From Sulfurimonas autotrophica DSM 16294 (GTDB taxonomy: Bacteria; Campylobacterota; Campylobacteria; Campylobacterales; Sulfurimonadaceae), in the NCBI RefSeq assembly GCF_000147355.1, contig NC_014506.1, forward strand, positions 62,001 to 126,000: DNA of 64,000 nucleotides. Direction: 5' to 3'. The position numbers and the translations under genes are program-made. The notes beneath the pieces are model-generated. The model searched no databases. It had not been told where the DNA came from and was given only the letters and a program-made list of their open reading frames with translations. Below are positions 45,399-55,889 of this stretch, in pieces. Each line of letters opens with the position of its first letter. The first letter of the stretch is position 1.

Positions 45399-46199
45399 TC
45401 AAAAAAGAGTTTTTGTCTGCGTGTCGAGTATAATAATTTCTAACTCAAGTTTTATACCAAACTCTTCAAAAACTCTTTTTTGTGCCTCATTTATAAGATA
45501 AACGGCATCTTCAAACGTACCGCCGCCGTGATTGACTAAAAAATTTGCATGTTCTGTGCTAAATTCCATATTGCCGACTTTTTTGCCCTTGAGTCCGACT
45601 GCTTCTATGAGTCTTCCCGCATAATCTCCCTCAGGATTTTTAAAACAGCTTCCTGCACTTGGCGTCGATGGTTGGTTTACCCGCATAGTTTTAAACATTG
45701 CAACTTTTTCTCGGCTGAATCCATATTCTAATTCAAAAGCTGCTTCAAGTATGGGCTCATGAATATTTGTAAATCTATATCCGAAGTTAATTTCTTTTTT
45801 TCTCTTGAGCCCGTTAGGCGTTGTAATATATTCAAGATGATTGAAAATTTCAAACTCTTTGAGTCCCGCATTCATATAGACAAGCCCTCCGAGTTTTCCC
45901 GGAAGATGAGAAACAAACTCAAAGTTTGTAATATTGTGTTTTTTACAAAAAGAGGCGATTTTTCCAGAGGGTGTAGCGCCGCCGATTTTTAGCAGGTCGT
46001 TTTCTATTTTAATATAGTCATATTGTTTGTCCAGCATCATAAGTTTTGGGGGATTTGGGCCAATGAGAGTATTGTTGCATGAGCCTATAAGGTAATAATC
46101 ATTAATATTTTCAAAATTATTTTGTAAAAGAGCAACATCTACAATGCCTCCGATTTTAAAAGAGGAATATTTTGAAAAATCAATAGTTTTAAACTGCAT
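45399..46199 (-). CDS. murB: UDP-N-acetylenolpyruvoylglucosamine reductase
   Basis: The protein has 266 residues. FAD-binding and MurB motifs are SSFKIGG, HLPGKLGGLVYMNAG, the catalytic region TPSAGSCFKNPEGDYAGRLIEAVGLKG and VNHGGGTFEDAVYLI. It is shorter than E. coli MurB, consistent with a type II enzyme. It makes UDP-MurNAc for peptidoglycan. It adjoins fliQ by 1 bp. Confidence 0.95.
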   Translation of the reverse strand: MQFKTIDFSKYSSFKIGGIVDVALLQNNFENINDYYLIGSCNNTLIGPNPPKLMMLDKQYDYIKIENDLLKIGGATPSGKIASFCKKHNITNFEFVSHLPGKLGGLVYMNAGLKEFEIFNHLEYITTPNGLKRKKEINFGYRFTNIHEPILEAAFELEYGFSREKVAMFKTMRVNQPSTPSAGSCFKNPEGDYAGRLIEAVGLKGKKVGNMEFSTEHANFLVNHGGGTFEDAVYLINEAQKRVFEEFGIKLELEIIILDTQTKTLF

Positions 46200-46465
46200 T
46201 ACTCGACAAATGTTGGAATCATATTAAAAACGCCGATAGAAAAATCGGTCATTTCATTGAGCATCCACGGCATAGTAAGAACAATGACTATAACAACACC
46301 GATGATTTTTGGAATAAAAGAAAGGGTCATCTCATTGATTTGCGTTGTTGCCTGAAATATACTGATAGCAAGACCTGCAAGCATTCCCGTAAGCAGTGCC
46401 GGCAGTGCCAAATAAAGTGCTATTTGAAATGTCTGAACGCCTAAACCGATGAGTTTTGCTTCCAT
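46199..46465 (-). CDS. fliQ: Flagellar export protein FliQ
   Basis: The protein has 88 residues with two TM segments. The conserved GMLAGLAISIFQATTQINEMTLSFIPKI is the FliQ signature. It is part of the type III flagellar export gate. Upstream mqnD and downstream murB are contiguous, an order common in Campylobacterota. Confidence 0.95.
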   Translation of the reverse strand: MEAKLIGLGVQTFQIALYLALPALLTGMLAGLAISIFQATTQINEMTLSFIPKIIGVVIVIVLTMPWMLNEMTDFSIGVFNMIPTFVE

Positions 46466-47328
46466 TACGACTCTCTTAGTTCTGTGTATTGTGTAGGAAT
46501 GAGATAATCATGAACATTGACAGGTCTGTCATAAAAGCCATGCTCATAGCCAATTTCAAAGAGTTTATTGATTGCTTCATATTGCACAGGGCTTAAAGTG
46601 ATTGAATCATCATTTGCATAAAGTTCAAGATATTTCTCAAGCGTCGCTCCATCTATGCGAACCAAATCGCGTTCTAGAAGCATTTGTGAGAGTCTCTCTT
46701 TATGATCTCGTGCAACTTGCACGGCTTTTGTGAGGGTATTTTCATAATCAATCGCACGATTAAGCGGAAGTGAACGGCGAATTGCCATCCCGCCAAGAGG
46801 CAGAGGTAACTCTTTTCCTGCAAGTTCCTGCCAAATATCCCACATTTCACGCTCGACTTCAAGCTCATCCGCAAAAGTAAGGATGCTCTCATGTATGAGT
46901 ACACCTGCATCAACTTTTCCCTCTTTGACGGCATCTTCAATTTCTAAGAAATTCATGTAAGTTATTCGTGCGTCAGGGTAAGCTATGCGAAAAAGCATTG
47001 CATTTGTTGTATGCTCCCCGCTTAAAGCCACTTTGAAATTACGTTTGAGTTTTTGACCTTTTCTCTTAATTACCTTAGGACCATAACCCTCACCAAAACT
47101 TACAGCAGTTCTTAGTGGTGCATATTCTTCTTTTATATGTGGATACAGAGCAAAACTGATGGCTACAATGTCGTATACACCATTAAGTGCATCTTCATTG
47201 AGTGTTTGTATATCTTTTGCAATGTTGTCAAAGTGCGTATCTTTCATATCTACCCATCCAAATTTGATGGCATAGTACATAAAAATATCGTCGGCGTCAG
47301 GTGAGTGTGCTATAAGAGTTTTTTTCAT
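46465..47328 (-). CDS. mqnD: 1,4-dihydroxy-6-naphthoate synthase MqnD (futalosine pathway)
   Basis: The protein has 287 residues with a periplasmic-binding-type fold. It starts AHSPDADDIFMYYAI (typical HSPDxDDxFM) and has VLIHESILTF and LPLPLGGMAIRRSL. It makes the naphthoate intermediate of menaquinone by the futalosine route, the pathway used by Campylobacterota. Confidence 0.92.
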   Translation of the reverse strand: MKKTLIAHSPDADDIFMYYAIKFGWVDMKDTHFDNIAKDIQTLNEDALNGVYDIVAISFALYPHIKEEYAPLRTAVSFGEGYGPKVIKRKGQKLKRNFKVALSGEHTTNAMLFRIAYPDARITYMNFLEIEDAVKEGKVDAGVLIHESILTFADELEVEREMWDIWQELAGKELPLPLGGMAIRRSLPLNRAIDYENTLTKAVQVARDHKERLSQMLLERDLVRIDGATLEKYLELYANDDSITLSPVQYEAINKLFEIGYEHGFYDRPVNVHDYLIPTQYTELRES

Positions 47329-47430
47329 AGGTTTATTTTATCAAAAAATAGATAAAAGGAACTTTTTGATTAAATTAATAATAATAGGAGTATAATAAAT
47401 TAACATTATTTTCAATATAAGGAAATAGTT

Positions 47431-47913
47431 ATGAGTAAAAAAGTATTGGTAAAAGTATATGATACATATGATGAGGCTGCTGAAGTTGTGAATAAATTGT
47501 TGGAAAACGGCGTACTGAAAAAATATATTTCTGTAATTGCAAAAGGCGAGCAGGAAGAAAAAAATGAATTTGAATATAATAAAAACAGTGAAAATATGAT
47601 ATTTTGGGGTGAACAGGGCGCTTTTTGGGGTGGACTCTGGGGACTACTCAGCGGTGGAATTCTTTTTTGGACTCCGGGAGTCGGACCGATTGTAGCAACT
47701 GGACGAATATTGACAGCCATAGCAGGCATGGCAGGCGCTGCTGTGATGTTTGGTGCAACAGGTGCAATGACGGCATGGCTTATTGATTTGGGAATTGAAA
47801 AATCTTTAGCAAAAGAGTATGGCGATATGATACAAGACAATAAGATTTTAGTTATCGTTCACGGCGATGAAGATGCCATAGAAATAGCAAAAAAAACTTT
47901 AGGCGAAGAGTAA
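47431..47913 (+). CDS. DUF1269/general-stress-type membrane protein
   Basis: The protein has 160 residues. The N-terminal YflT-like segment (KVLVKVYDTYDEAAEVVNKLLENG) is followed by a Gly-rich membrane region (WGEQGAFWGGLWGLLSGGILFW, then GAAVMFGATGAM) and a C-terminal beta segment (ILVIVHGDEDAIEIAKKTL). The family is stress-linked but uncharacterised. Confidence 0.65.
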   Translation: MSKKVLVKVYDTYDEAAEVVNKLLENGVLKKYISVIAKGEQEEKNEFEYNKNSENMIFWGEQGAFWGGLWGLLSGGILFWTPGVGPIVATGRILTAIAGMAGAAVMFGATGAMTAWLIDLGIEKSLAKEYGDMIQDNKILVIVHGDEDAIEIAKKTLGEE

Positions 47914-48073
47914 ATAATTTTTTATTTCCTTTTTTTTATTTTCTTTGGCTAAAATTCGTCATATTTACATGTAAAAAGAATTTACTTAAAAATATGTCAT
48001 TTTGTCATAATTTTAAGCAGCTTTATAAATTTTACATAGAATAAGTCTAAATTTCATAATAAGTGAGTCCAAA

Positions 48074-49111
48074 ATGGATGCAAACAAACAAAAATCATTA
48101 GACTTGGCGATGAAGCAGATAGATAAAGCCTTCGGAAAAGGTGCCCTGATGCGCCTTGGTGATAAAGATATTGTGCCAATTCAGTCAATTAGTACAGGTT
48201 CATTGGGACTTGATTTGGCATTAGGAATAGGCGGTGTACCTCAAGGACGCGTGGTAGAAATATATGGACCTGAGAGTTCGGGTAAAACGACACTTGCTTT
48301 ACAGATAACAGCTGAGTGTCAAAAAAACGGCGGAGTATGTGCTTTTATAGATGCAGAACATGCTCTTGATGTTGTCTATGCAAAAAACCTCGGTGTAGAT
48401 ATTGACAATCTTTTAGTTTCTCAGCCTGATTACGGCGAGCAGGCACTTGACATTGTAGAAACAATAGCAAGAAGCGGTGCAATTGATCTGATTGTAATAG
48501 ATTCGGTTGCAGCTTTAACGCCAAAAGTTGAGCTTGAGGGTGAAATGAATGACCAGCAGGTCGGTGTGCAGGCACGTTTAATGTCTAAAGCACTGAGAAA
48601 ACTTACAGGTGTTTTGAGTAAAATGAACTGTACGGTTATATTTATTAACCAGATTCGTATGAAAATAGGGATGATGGGATACGGCTCGCCAGAAACGACA
48701 ACAGGTGGAAATGCTCTGAAATTTTATGCTTCAGTACGTATAGATGTTCGTCGTATCGCTTCACTCAAGCAGGGTGAGAGCCAAATCGGTAACAGAGTAA
48801 AAGCAAAAGTTATAAAAAATAAAGTAGCCCCTCCTTTTCGTCAGGCAGAATTTGATATAATGTTCGGAGAAGGAATCTCTAAAGAGGGTGAGCTTGTTGA
48901 TTACGGTGTGAAACTAGACATTGTAGATAAAAGCGGAGCCTGGTTTTCTTACGGAGAGACTAAACTCGGTCAAGGCCGCGAAAATGTGAAGGCAAAGTTT
49001 AAAGATGAGCCGGAACTCGCATCTGAGATTGAAGAGAAGATTAAACAGGCTATGGGCATGAGCTCGCTTATGACGATGGATACTTCTGAAATAGCAGAAG
49101 CTGACGCATAA
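48074..49111 (+). CDS. recA: Recombinase RecA
   Basis: The protein has 345 residues. Walker [18 protein letters not shown] (Walker B), loop region [37 protein letters not shown] and ALMRLGD at the N-terminus are all standard. It carries out recombinational repair; any SOS control cannot be seen (no LexA box is recognised). Confidence 0.98.
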   Translation: MDANKQKSLDLAMKQIDKAFGKGALMRLGDKDIVPIQSISTGSLGLDLALGIGGVPQGRVVEIYGPESSGKTTLALQITAECQKNGGVCAFIDAEHALDVVYAKNLGVDIDNLLVSQPDYGEQALDIVETIARSGAIDLIVIDSVAALTPKVELEGEMNDQQVGVQARLMSKALRKLTGVLSKMNCTVIFINQIRMKIGMMGYGSPETTTGGNALKFYASVRIDVRRIASLKQGESQIGNRVKAKVIKNKVAPPFRQAEFDIMFGEGISKEGELVDYGVKLDIVDKSGAWFSYGETKLGQGRENVKAKFKDEPELASEIEEKIKQAMGMSSLMTMDTSEIAEADA

Positions 49112-49151
49112 GAAGCCTTTGGTATTTTAAAATTTTAATGAGGTAAGATAT

Positions 49152-50417
49152 ATGTTTATTGATGATATTAGTGCAATCGAGGTAATGGATTCTCGCGGAA
49201 ATCCGACGGTAAAAGCGACGGTAAGATTGAGTGACGGAACAACTGCTGGTGCTATTGTGCCTTCAGGTGCAAGTACAGGAAAGCGTGAAGCATTAGAACT
49301 TCGTGACGGCGGTGAGCGCTACATGGGCAAAGGTGTGTTGCAGGCGGTTGAAAATGTAAATTCTCAAATTTCTGATGTGCTTATAGGTATGAGTCCTTTT
49401 AATCAGGCTGTGATTGATGCAACAATGAAAGAGCTTGATGGTACGCAAAACTATGGTAACCTCGGTGCAAATGCAGTGCTTGGTGTTTCTATGGCTGTAG
49501 CACGCGCAGCTGCACAGAGTCTTGGTATTCCTTTGTACCGCTATTTAGGCGGAGCAAATGCGATGGTTATGTCGACACCGATGCTTAATATCATCAATGG
49601 TGGAAGTCACGCAGACAATAACGTGGATTTTCAAGAGTATATGATTATGCCTGTCGGTTTTGAAGATTTTGCAACGTCTCTTCGCGCTGCATCTGAAGTG
49701 TATCATAATCTTAAATCGATTTTATCGGCAAAAGGTCACAGTACATCTTTAGGTGATGAGGGTGGTTTTGCGCCGAATCTTTCATCAAATGAAGAGCCTA
49801 TTCAAGTTATTATGGAAGCGATAGAAAAAGCCGGATATGTACCGGGTGAGCAGATCGGCATTGCACTAGATGTCGCAGCAAGCGAAATTGTTACAGATGG
49901 TGGTTACAGACTTGAATCTGAAGGACGTACACTGGGCAGCGAGGAACTTGTAGCTTATTATGAAAATTTATGCGCGAAGTATCCTATTGTATCTATTGAA
50001 GATGGTCTAAGTGAAGATGACTGGGATGGATTCAAATTGATGACAGAAAAATTGGGTGATAAAATCCAGATTGTCGGAGATGATTTATTTGTTACAAATG
50101 CAAGCATTTTAAACGAAGGGATAGAAAGAGGTATTGCCAATTCTATCTTAATCAAACCAAACCAGATCGGTTCTGTAAGTGAAACAATGCTTACAGTTCG
50201 TCTTGCACAAAGAAACGGCTATACATGTGTAATGAGCCACCGTTCAGGTGAAAGTGAAGATGCTTTTATAGCTGATTTTGCTGTGGCACTTAACTGTGGT
50301 CAAATTAAAACAGGTTCAACTGCCCGAGGTGAGCGAACTGCAAAATATAATCGCTTGTTAGAGATTGAAAATGAAATTGTATACAGCGAGTATTTAGGGT
50401 CAGCACTATTTACCTAG
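49152..50417 (+). CDS. eno: Enolase
   Basis: The protein has 421 residues. [73 protein letters not shown] and [14 protein letters not shown] include the catalytic and metal residues. It interconverts 2-phosphoglycerate and PEP. It follows recA with 40 bp between. Confidence 0.98.
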   Translation: MFIDDISAIEVMDSRGNPTVKATVRLSDGTTAGAIVPSGASTGKREALELRDGGERYMGKGVLQAVENVNSQISDVLIGMSPFNQAVIDATMKELDGTQNYGNLGANAVLGVSMAVARAAAQSLGIPLYRYLGGANAMVMSTPMLNIINGGSHADNNVDFQEYMIMPVGFEDFATSLRAASEVYHNLKSILSAKGHSTSLGDEGGFAPNLSSNEEPIQVIMEAIEKAGYVPGEQIGIALDVAASEIVTDGGYRLESEGRTLGSEELVAYYENLCAKYPIVSIEDGLSEDDWDGFKLMTEKLGDKIQIVGDDLFVTNASILNEGIERGIANSILIKPNQIGSVSETMLTVRLAQRNGYTCVMSHRSGESEDAFIADFAVALNCGQIKTGSTARGERTAKYNRLLEIENEIVYSEYLGSALFT

Positions 50418-50424
50418 GTCTTTT

Positions 50425-50703
50425 ATGAATAAAGAAGAACTTTTTGAAGAGATTGATACATCACAAACGATTACCCAAAAATATTTGGGGCTCTCATTAA
50501 AAAAGTTTTTTCTTTTATTTGCTTTAGTAATAGCTTTAGGCATATATTTAGGCGTACTGCTTTATGGGACAAACTCCCTGCAAGTCCTTTTTGGGCTGCA
50601 AGATTATGAAAACTATCTTCAAGAGGAAGTTGTTCATTTGAAAAAAGAAAATGCCCAATTGCAACGTGAGTATTTTGAACTCAAAGAAATTTCTGCACAA
50701 TAA
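50425..50703 (+). CDS. FtsB/DivIC-like single-TM coiled-coil protein
   Basis: The protein has 92 residues. One TM helix (about 28-50) is followed by a coiled coil (LQEEVVHLKKENAQLQREYFELKE). This is the arrangement of division proteins FtsB/DivIC. It lies 7 bp after eno, as in Campylobacter where the gene follows eno. The division role is inferred. Confidence 0.7.
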   Translation: MNKEELFEEIDTSQTITQKYLGLSLKKFFLLFALVIALGIYLGVLLYGTNSLQVLFGLQDYENYLQEEVVHLKKENAQLQREYFELKEISAQ

Positions 50704-50735
50704 TCATTTATTATGGTTTGACACATATAATTTGC

Positions 50736-50741
50736 TATAAT
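50736..50741 (+). promoter_or_regulatory. -10 element of AMIN-domain gene
   Basis: TATAAT lies about 28 bp upstream of the ATG at 50769, giving a short leader. A TTGACA at 50717-50722 is spaced too closely (13 bp) to be its partner. Confidence 0.45.
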
Positions 50742-50768
50742 GTTTGTAAAAAAGTAGGGTTTATTTAT

Positions 50769-51419
50769 ATGATAAGAGTTTTATTATTGATTTGTCTGTG
50801 TTCTTTACTGCTTCAAGCAAGAGAAAACCCATTTTTTCCTATAGATACTGCCCAAGACATTCCTTTTACATCAAATCAGGCAAATACTTTACCTATGCTA
50901 AAAAGAGCAACTGCTACTTTGCCCTCAACCGCAAGAACCATAGAAAGTGTAACAGTAGAGTATAAGAATCTTGACGGTTCAATTGCACATAAAAAAGTAT
51001 TGATTCAAAATACCATAGATTGGCATTTGCCTATTTTTATTTCGCAAAACTACAATGAATCAAATGGCGAAACTGTAGTGAAAAAGCAAGTAATAAAACA
51101 GGCAAAAAAAGTGAATTATAAAAAAATTGCATCATTAAAGTTTATATCATTTTATGCAAAGAAAAATAAGCTTAAAATTTTGACAAAAGATAAAATACTA
51201 AGAAACTTTTTACTTGTTAAACCACATAGAATAGTATGTGATTTTAAACGTGACACAGATATAGGCAGTTTTATAAAAAGTATCAATGAAAAATCATTGT
51301 TTACGAAAATACGGGTGGGAACACATAAAGACTACTATAGAGTAGTTATAGAGCTGGATGGATATTACAGCTACAAATTAGATCATATTCCGGGTGGATA
51401 TATGATTAAACTTTTATAA
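50769..51419 (+). CDS. AMIN-domain exported protein
   Basis: The protein has about 216 residues from ATG 50769, which places a signal peptide (MIRVLLLICLCSLLLQA) at the N-terminus; an upstream in-frame start lies before the promoter. The C-terminal AMIN domain (about 120-216) has RNFLLVKPHRIVCDFKRDTD and KDYYRVVIELDGYYSYKL. AMIN domains bind peptidoglycan. Its place after eno and the FtsB-like gene matches the Campylobacter locus. Confidence 0.8.
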   Translation: MIRVLLLICLCSLLLQARENPFFPIDTAQDIPFTSNQANTLPMLKRATATLPSTARTIESVTVEYKNLDGSIAHKKVLIQNTIDWHLPIFISQNYNESNGETVVKKQVIKQAKKVNYKKIASLKFISFYAKKNKLKILTKDKILRNFLLVKPHRIVCDFKRDTDIGSFIKSINEKSLFTKIRVGTHKDYYRVVIELDGYYSYKLDHIPGGYMIKLL

Positions 51420-51434
51420 AAGACAAGGTTGTAA

Positions 51435-52178
51435 ATGAAGTTTTTAATTTTATTCATAATGAGTATAATGAGTGCACAGGCCGTAATTACTATTGCGCCG
51501 GTTGATATAGGTGCACAACCTGGTTTGAGCGGGAGTGTTAAAGGCTCCTTTGTAACTAAAAGAGGAAATACAGATAGTGATGAATACAGTGCAGGCGCAA
51601 GAGTACAGTATGATAATAATAACACATATATCATATGGGGTGATATAGCATTCAGTTATGCGAAAGCATCAGGACAAACAAATACAAATAAAACATATGC
51701 ACATATCCGTTATATTCATACATTTTATAAAAAAGATTTAAACTGGGAAGCTTTTGTACAGTCTCAAACAGATAAATTTACAAAAATTCAAAAAAGATTA
51801 TTAGCAGGTATTGGCTTAAGATATCATGCAGCAATGCAAAGTTATGGAAATATATATTTGGGTTTTGGTGGTTTTGCAGAACATATTGACTATACAACAA
51901 ATATTGATCCAAGCGAGGATAATGTAAGATTAAATATGTATATTGCATACAAAAATAAATTTACCAAGAGTGTGAAATTTTCATATATAGGCTATTATCA
52001 ACCGAGAGTAGATATATTCAGCGACTATATTTTATCAAATTCTGCAGAATTAAAAGTCAAAATTTACAAGCAGCTTTCAATTAATTTTGAATTAACATAT
52101 AATCAAGATACAAAGCCGGCAATTGGGGTGCAAAAATATGATTTTGTACAAAAAACAAGCTTTGTGTATGATTTTTAA
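51435..52178 (+). CDS. DUF481 outer-membrane protein
   Basis: The protein has 247 residues. A short signal peptide is followed by SGSVKGSFVTKRGNTDSDEYSAG and many amphipathic strands (YIIWGDIAFSYAKA, HIRYIHTFYKKDLNWEAFVQSQTDKF), a pattern typical of DUF481 barrels, ending TSFVYDF with C-terminal Phe. The function is unknown. It is probably cotranscribed with the AMIN gene. Confidence 0.8.
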   Translation: MKFLILFIMSIMSAQAVITIAPVDIGAQPGLSGSVKGSFVTKRGNTDSDEYSAGARVQYDNNNTYIIWGDIAFSYAKASGQTNTNKTYAHIRYIHTFYKKDLNWEAFVQSQTDKFTKIQKRLLAGIGLRYHAAMQSYGNIYLGFGGFAEHIDYTTNIDPSEDNVRLNMYIAYKNKFTKSVKFSYIGYYQPRVDIFSDYILSNSAELKVKIYKQLSINFELTYNQDTKPAIGVQKYDFVQKTSFVYDF

Positions 52179-52196
52179 ATACAAATAAGATAATAA

Positions 52197-53525
52197 ATGA
52201 AAGAATTAAGTAAATATTTAAAATCTCATAATGCGAGTGAGATACATCCGGCTGAGATTGCAAAAATTTTAAAAGGTCTCAATGACAAAGATTTCAGCAA
52301 GGCAATTAAGCTGGTACCAAAAGATCTTGTCGGGGATGTCGCACTTGCATTGCCTGATAGATATTTTGATGATGTTGTTGAAAACCTAAGCGTTGATGAG
52401 CTTTCACACGCAGTCAGTGAACTTGAATCAGATGATCAGCTCGAATTTATGCAAGAGCTTGAAGATGTTGATGAAAATGTCGCTTCAAAAGTTTTTAACA
52501 CACTTGATGCCGAAGATAAAAAAGAGATTTCAAAACTTAAAAAGTATGATGAAGATCAAGCCGGTGCTTATATGCAACTTGAGGTCTTTACGGCTAGAGA
52601 AGATGAAATAGTTCAGGATGTTATTAAAAGATTTGCTCGTCTTAGAAAAGAAAATGAGCTTGAAAATGTTCAAAATCTATTTATTGTAGATAAAAACAAC
52701 AGACTTTTATATACTGTCGGTTTAGATGATTTATTAATATTTGATTTTTCAAAAACTATAAAAGAAAATATAGAGCAGAGCGAAGACTCTTTTGAGCCTA
52801 AAATTGCAACTGACACTGAGGATATTAAAGAGGTAGTAAACTACTTTAAAGAGTATGATTTATCCGTCATGCCGGTTGTGAATGAGAAGGGAATTTTAGT
52901 CGGTCGTATTACATCTGATGATATTTATGATATCATTAACGAACATGCAACAGAACAGATGTATAATCTTGCCGGTGTCGATGATGAAGCCGAAGAGGAT
53001 GAAGATATACTCAAAGCCAGTAAAAAGCGTGCAACATGGCTGGGCATAAACCTTTTAACGGCGATAGCAGCTTCTCTTGTAATTGGCTTATTTCAAGATA
53101 CGATTAACTTAATGGTTGCTCTTGCTGTACTGATGCCGATTGTGGCTTCTATGGGCGGAAATGCAGGAACGCAGAGTTTGACTGTTGTTGTTCGTCAACT
53201 GGCTTTAGGTGAAATATCGCATACGGATGCGTTTAGAACTATAAAAAAAGAGGTAGTGATTTCTTTAATGAATGGTCTACTTTTTGCTGTAGTTATGGCT
53301 ATAATAGCCTGGATGTGGTTTCATATACCGCTGCTTGGTGTTGTGATTGGCTTAAGTATGATTATAAACCTTTTGATGGCAGGTTTTTTTGGAGCAATGA
53401 TTCCGTTAATGCTTAAAACCTTAGGTATAGACCCGGCTATAGGAAGTACGGTTATTTTAACAACTATAACTGATATAGTAGGCTTTTTTAGCTTTTTGGC
53501 TTTAGCAAAATATATATTACTTTAA
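52197..53525 (+). CDS. mgtE: Magnesium transporter MgtE
   Basis: The protein has 442 residues. The N-terminal helical MgtE_N domain (20-125) precedes two CBS domains (about 135-260) and a five-TM channel domain with VLMPIVASMGGNAGTQSLTVVVRQLALGEI and a second GFFGAMIPLMLKTLGIDPAIGS. It is a Mg2+-gated Mg2+ channel/transporter. Confidence 0.95.
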   Translation: MKELSKYLKSHNASEIHPAEIAKILKGLNDKDFSKAIKLVPKDLVGDVALALPDRYFDDVVENLSVDELSHAVSELESDDQLEFMQELEDVDENVASKVFNTLDAEDKKEISKLKKYDEDQAGAYMQLEVFTAREDEIVQDVIKRFARLRKENELENVQNLFIVDKNNRLLYTVGLDDLLIFDFSKTIKENIEQSEDSFEPKIATDTEDIKEVVNYFKEYDLSVMPVVNEKGILVGRITSDDIYDIINEHATEQMYNLAGVDDEAEEDEDILKASKKRATWLGINLLTAIAASLVIGLFQDTINLMVALAVLMPIVASMGGNAGTQSLTVVVRQLALGEISHTDAFRTIKKEVVISLMNGLLFAVVMAIIAWMWFHIPLLGVVIGLSMIINLLMAGFFGAMIPLMLKTLGIDPAIGSTVILTTITDIVGFFSFLALAKYILL

Positions 53526-53539
53526 AGGAATTGTAAAAC

Positions 53540-54583
53540 TTGGAATTATTAATACTCTTTTTTGTCCTTTCTGTAGGAATTTCATTCTTGTGCTCTGTTT
53601 TAGAATCAGTGCTCTTATCTATTAATATGTCTTACGTTGCAGTACTTGAAAAAGAAAAGCCTTCTGTTGGGAAACTGATACGTCATCACAAAGAAAATAT
53701 CAACAAATCAATAGCTGCCGTACTTATATTAAATACAATAGCAAATACACTCGGAGCTGCTGCAGTTGGTGCACAAGCTTCAAAAATATTTGGAAATGAT
53801 GCTGTTGTTTATGTATCTGTAGTGCTAACATTTGCAATTTTATTTATATCGGAGATTATTCCAAAAACAATAGGTGCAATTTACTGGAAACAGCTTGCAC
53901 CTATTTCTGCTTATTTTATACAAGCTTTCATTTGGTTGACGTATCCAATCATTTTAAGCACCTTAGCGGTTACAAACAGAATATCTAAAGGTAAAACGGA
54001 TGCACATTCTCTAACTAAAGAGGAACTTCTAGAGAGTATGTTGATGAGTGAAGATGAAGGTATCATAGATGAAAAAGAATCTGATGTTATTGAAAATATT
54101 TTAAATCTTGATAATATAAAAGCGAGTGAGGTTCTAACGCCGAGAAGTGTTGTTTTTGCGTTGGATGAGAGTATGAAAATAAAAGATGTGATCAAATCAC
54201 AGCCGGCTATTTTTAAATTTTCCCGTATACCTATTTATCGTGGCTCATTAGAAGATGTAACAGGTTTAGTGCTTACAAAAAAAATTTTTAAACAGGCCCT
54301 TGAAGATGATTCTGTGCCTCTTTCTGCAATAAAAAAAGAGATGTTTTCCATTAATGAAAATATACCGGTAAGCAAGGCGCTTGACCTGCTGATATCAAAA
54401 AAAGATCATATGTTTTTAGTAACTGACAATTATGACCAGACTGAAGGAATTATAACGCTTGAAGATTGTGTTGAGACGATTTTGGGTGTTGAAATTATGG
54501 ATGAGAGTGATACGACAGAAGATATGCGTGAACTTGCAAAAAGAAAAATGAAATTACGCCGCAAAGCAAAAGAGAGCGAATAG
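53540..54583 (+). CDS. CNNM/CorC-type transporter (DUF21 plus CBS domains)
   Basis: The protein has 347 residues. The start is a TTG codon behind AAAGGAA. The N-terminal DUF21 membrane domain (1-170; ALLSINMSYVAVLEKEKPSVGK, NTIANTLGAAAVGAQ, EIIPKTIGA) is followed by paired CBS domains (about 190-315). The family handles Mg2+/Na+ exchange. Its place directly after mgtE supports a shared magnesium role. Confidence 0.85.
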   Translation: MELLILFFVLSVGISFLCSVLESVLLSINMSYVAVLEKEKPSVGKLIRHHKENINKSIAAVLILNTIANTLGAAAVGAQASKIFGNDAVVYVSVVLTFAILFISEIIPKTIGAIYWKQLAPISAYFIQAFIWLTYPIILSTLAVTNRISKGKTDAHSLTKEELLESMLMSEDEGIIDEKESDVIENILNLDNIKASEVLTPRSVVFALDESMKIKDVIKSQPAIFKFSRIPIYRGSLEDVTGLVLTKKIFKQALEDDSVPLSAIKKEMFSINENIPVSKALDLLISKKDHMFLVTDNYDQTEGIITLEDCVETILGVEIMDESDTTEDMRELAKRKMKLRRKAKESE

Positions 54584-54596
54584 AAATGGTTCTCTT

Positions 54597-55778
54597 TTAC
54601 ATACCAGGAATTCTAGGAATTTTACCGAGTTTAGAGTTACGACAGTAAAGACCCCATCCTTTTTTAAGCCAATGCCCGATGACAGGCAGAGGCAGCATAA
54701 AAGCACGTTTTTCATCTCTGTAGACAAAGGCTGCTCCATTACCTGTATCCATAACACATAGAATGTTTAAGTGCTCATGATAGCCTTTAAAATCACTGCC
54801 TCCGTTGTCACGCTGCTCAATATTATGTGCTGTGTTTTTTGCCATAACTTCGGCAACATGTCCCTGCTTTGCTCTCCAGTCATATCCTTCAAGTGCAGCA
54901 ACATCACCAATAGCATAAATATTACTCATGGAACCGTCGTCATTTAAAACACAAGAATAATCATCTGTTTTTATAAATCCGGCATCATTTGTCGACAAAT
55001 CTGACTTTTTAATCACATCATGCCCATCACCTGCCGGGATAAACATGGTGAAATCTGATTCGAGTTTACTTGTATCTTCGAAGACTATGCCGTCTTTTTC
55101 AAACTGTTTTATTTTTTTGCCAAAATGCTGTTTTATACCTAGTTTGCCAAACATCGTGTCCATCATTTTAAGAGCCTGTGGTCCCATACGCTTGCCTGGT
55201 TCGGCCATTGGAGCAAAAAAAGTAAGTTCGTAGTTATCTCTGATACCTTTATCTTTAAGCATATTATGTACATTAAAAAGCAGCTCAAATCCCGGCCCGC
55301 CACGTACAGCAGAACTATCTTTTGGATTGCCGCCAAATCCCATACAGATTTTGCCGCTGCCTTTTTCTACAAGCGCATCAAGCGCATCTCGAATTTTGAG
55401 AGATTGTTCGGGTGCCCCACAGATTGAAAGGGTGTTTTCTATACCTGGTGCTTTCATTTTTGAAGCACCCATCGCAATTATAAGGTAATCATAATCATTT
55501 ATGATCTCTCCACCTGCAAGGGTAACAGAATTTTCTGCTTGTGAAATTGCTGCAACATCGTCTATAATGAGTTTAAAGCCATGAGCACGCTGCAACTCTT
55601 TTAAATCAACGCAGACATCTTTAAATTCATTCTCATGTGTCGGTATCCATATAGAAGTAGGATAGATATAAAAATAGTCTCTGTTGCTTACCAGAGTAAC
55701 ATCATAATCCATTTTTCTTAAGTATGATGCAGCATCAACTCCGGCAAAACCAGCGCCTAAAATAAGTACTTTTTTCAT
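54597..55778 (-). CDS. Sulfide:quinone oxidoreductase-like FAD flavoprotein
   Basis: The protein has 393 residues. The N-terminal FAD loop GAGFAGVDAASYLRK and IPAGDGHDVI/IYAIGDVAAL are typical of the SQR/FCSD family. Cysteines lie at SICGAPEQ (about 120), KICMGFGG (about 147), LCVMDTG (about 350) and LYCRNS (about 382); some correspond to the redox cysteines of SQR. It could oxidise sulfide and pass electrons to quinone, which suits a sulfur oxidiser. The SQR type is not settled; NADH dehydrogenase-like proteins share the fold. Confidence 0.75.
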   Translation of the reverse strand: MKKVLILGAGFAGVDAASYLRKMDYDVTLVSNRDYFYIYPTSIWIPTHENEFKDVCVDLKELQRAHGFKLIIDDVAAISQAENSVTLAGGEIINDYDYLIIAMGASKMKAPGIENTLSICGAPEQSLKIRDALDALVEKGSGKICMGFGGNPKDSSAVRGGPGFELLFNVHNMLKDKGIRDNYELTFFAPMAEPGKRMGPQALKMMDTMFGKLGIKQHFGKKIKQFEKDGIVFEDTSKLESDFTMFIPAGDGHDVIKKSDLSTNDAGFIKTDDYSCVLNDDGSMSNIYAIGDVAALEGYDWRAKQGHVAEVMAKNTAHNIEQRDNGGSDFKGYHEHLNILCVMDTGNGAAFVYRDEKRAFMLPLPVIGHWLKKGWGLYCRNSKLGKIPRIPGM

Positions 55779-55889
55779 ATTTCAACCTTTTATTTGTTCA
55801 AATTATAAGAAATATTAGCCTAATTGATGTTAAAAATAGATTAAACATGCTATTTTTATCGTCAATTTGATTAGACTTTTGCAAGAAGT

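Noticed and set aside
50717-50741. Full sigma-70 promoter TTGACA with TATAAT before the AMIN gene
   Set aside because: The spacing is 13 bp, too short for a functional pair. Only the -10 is annotated.
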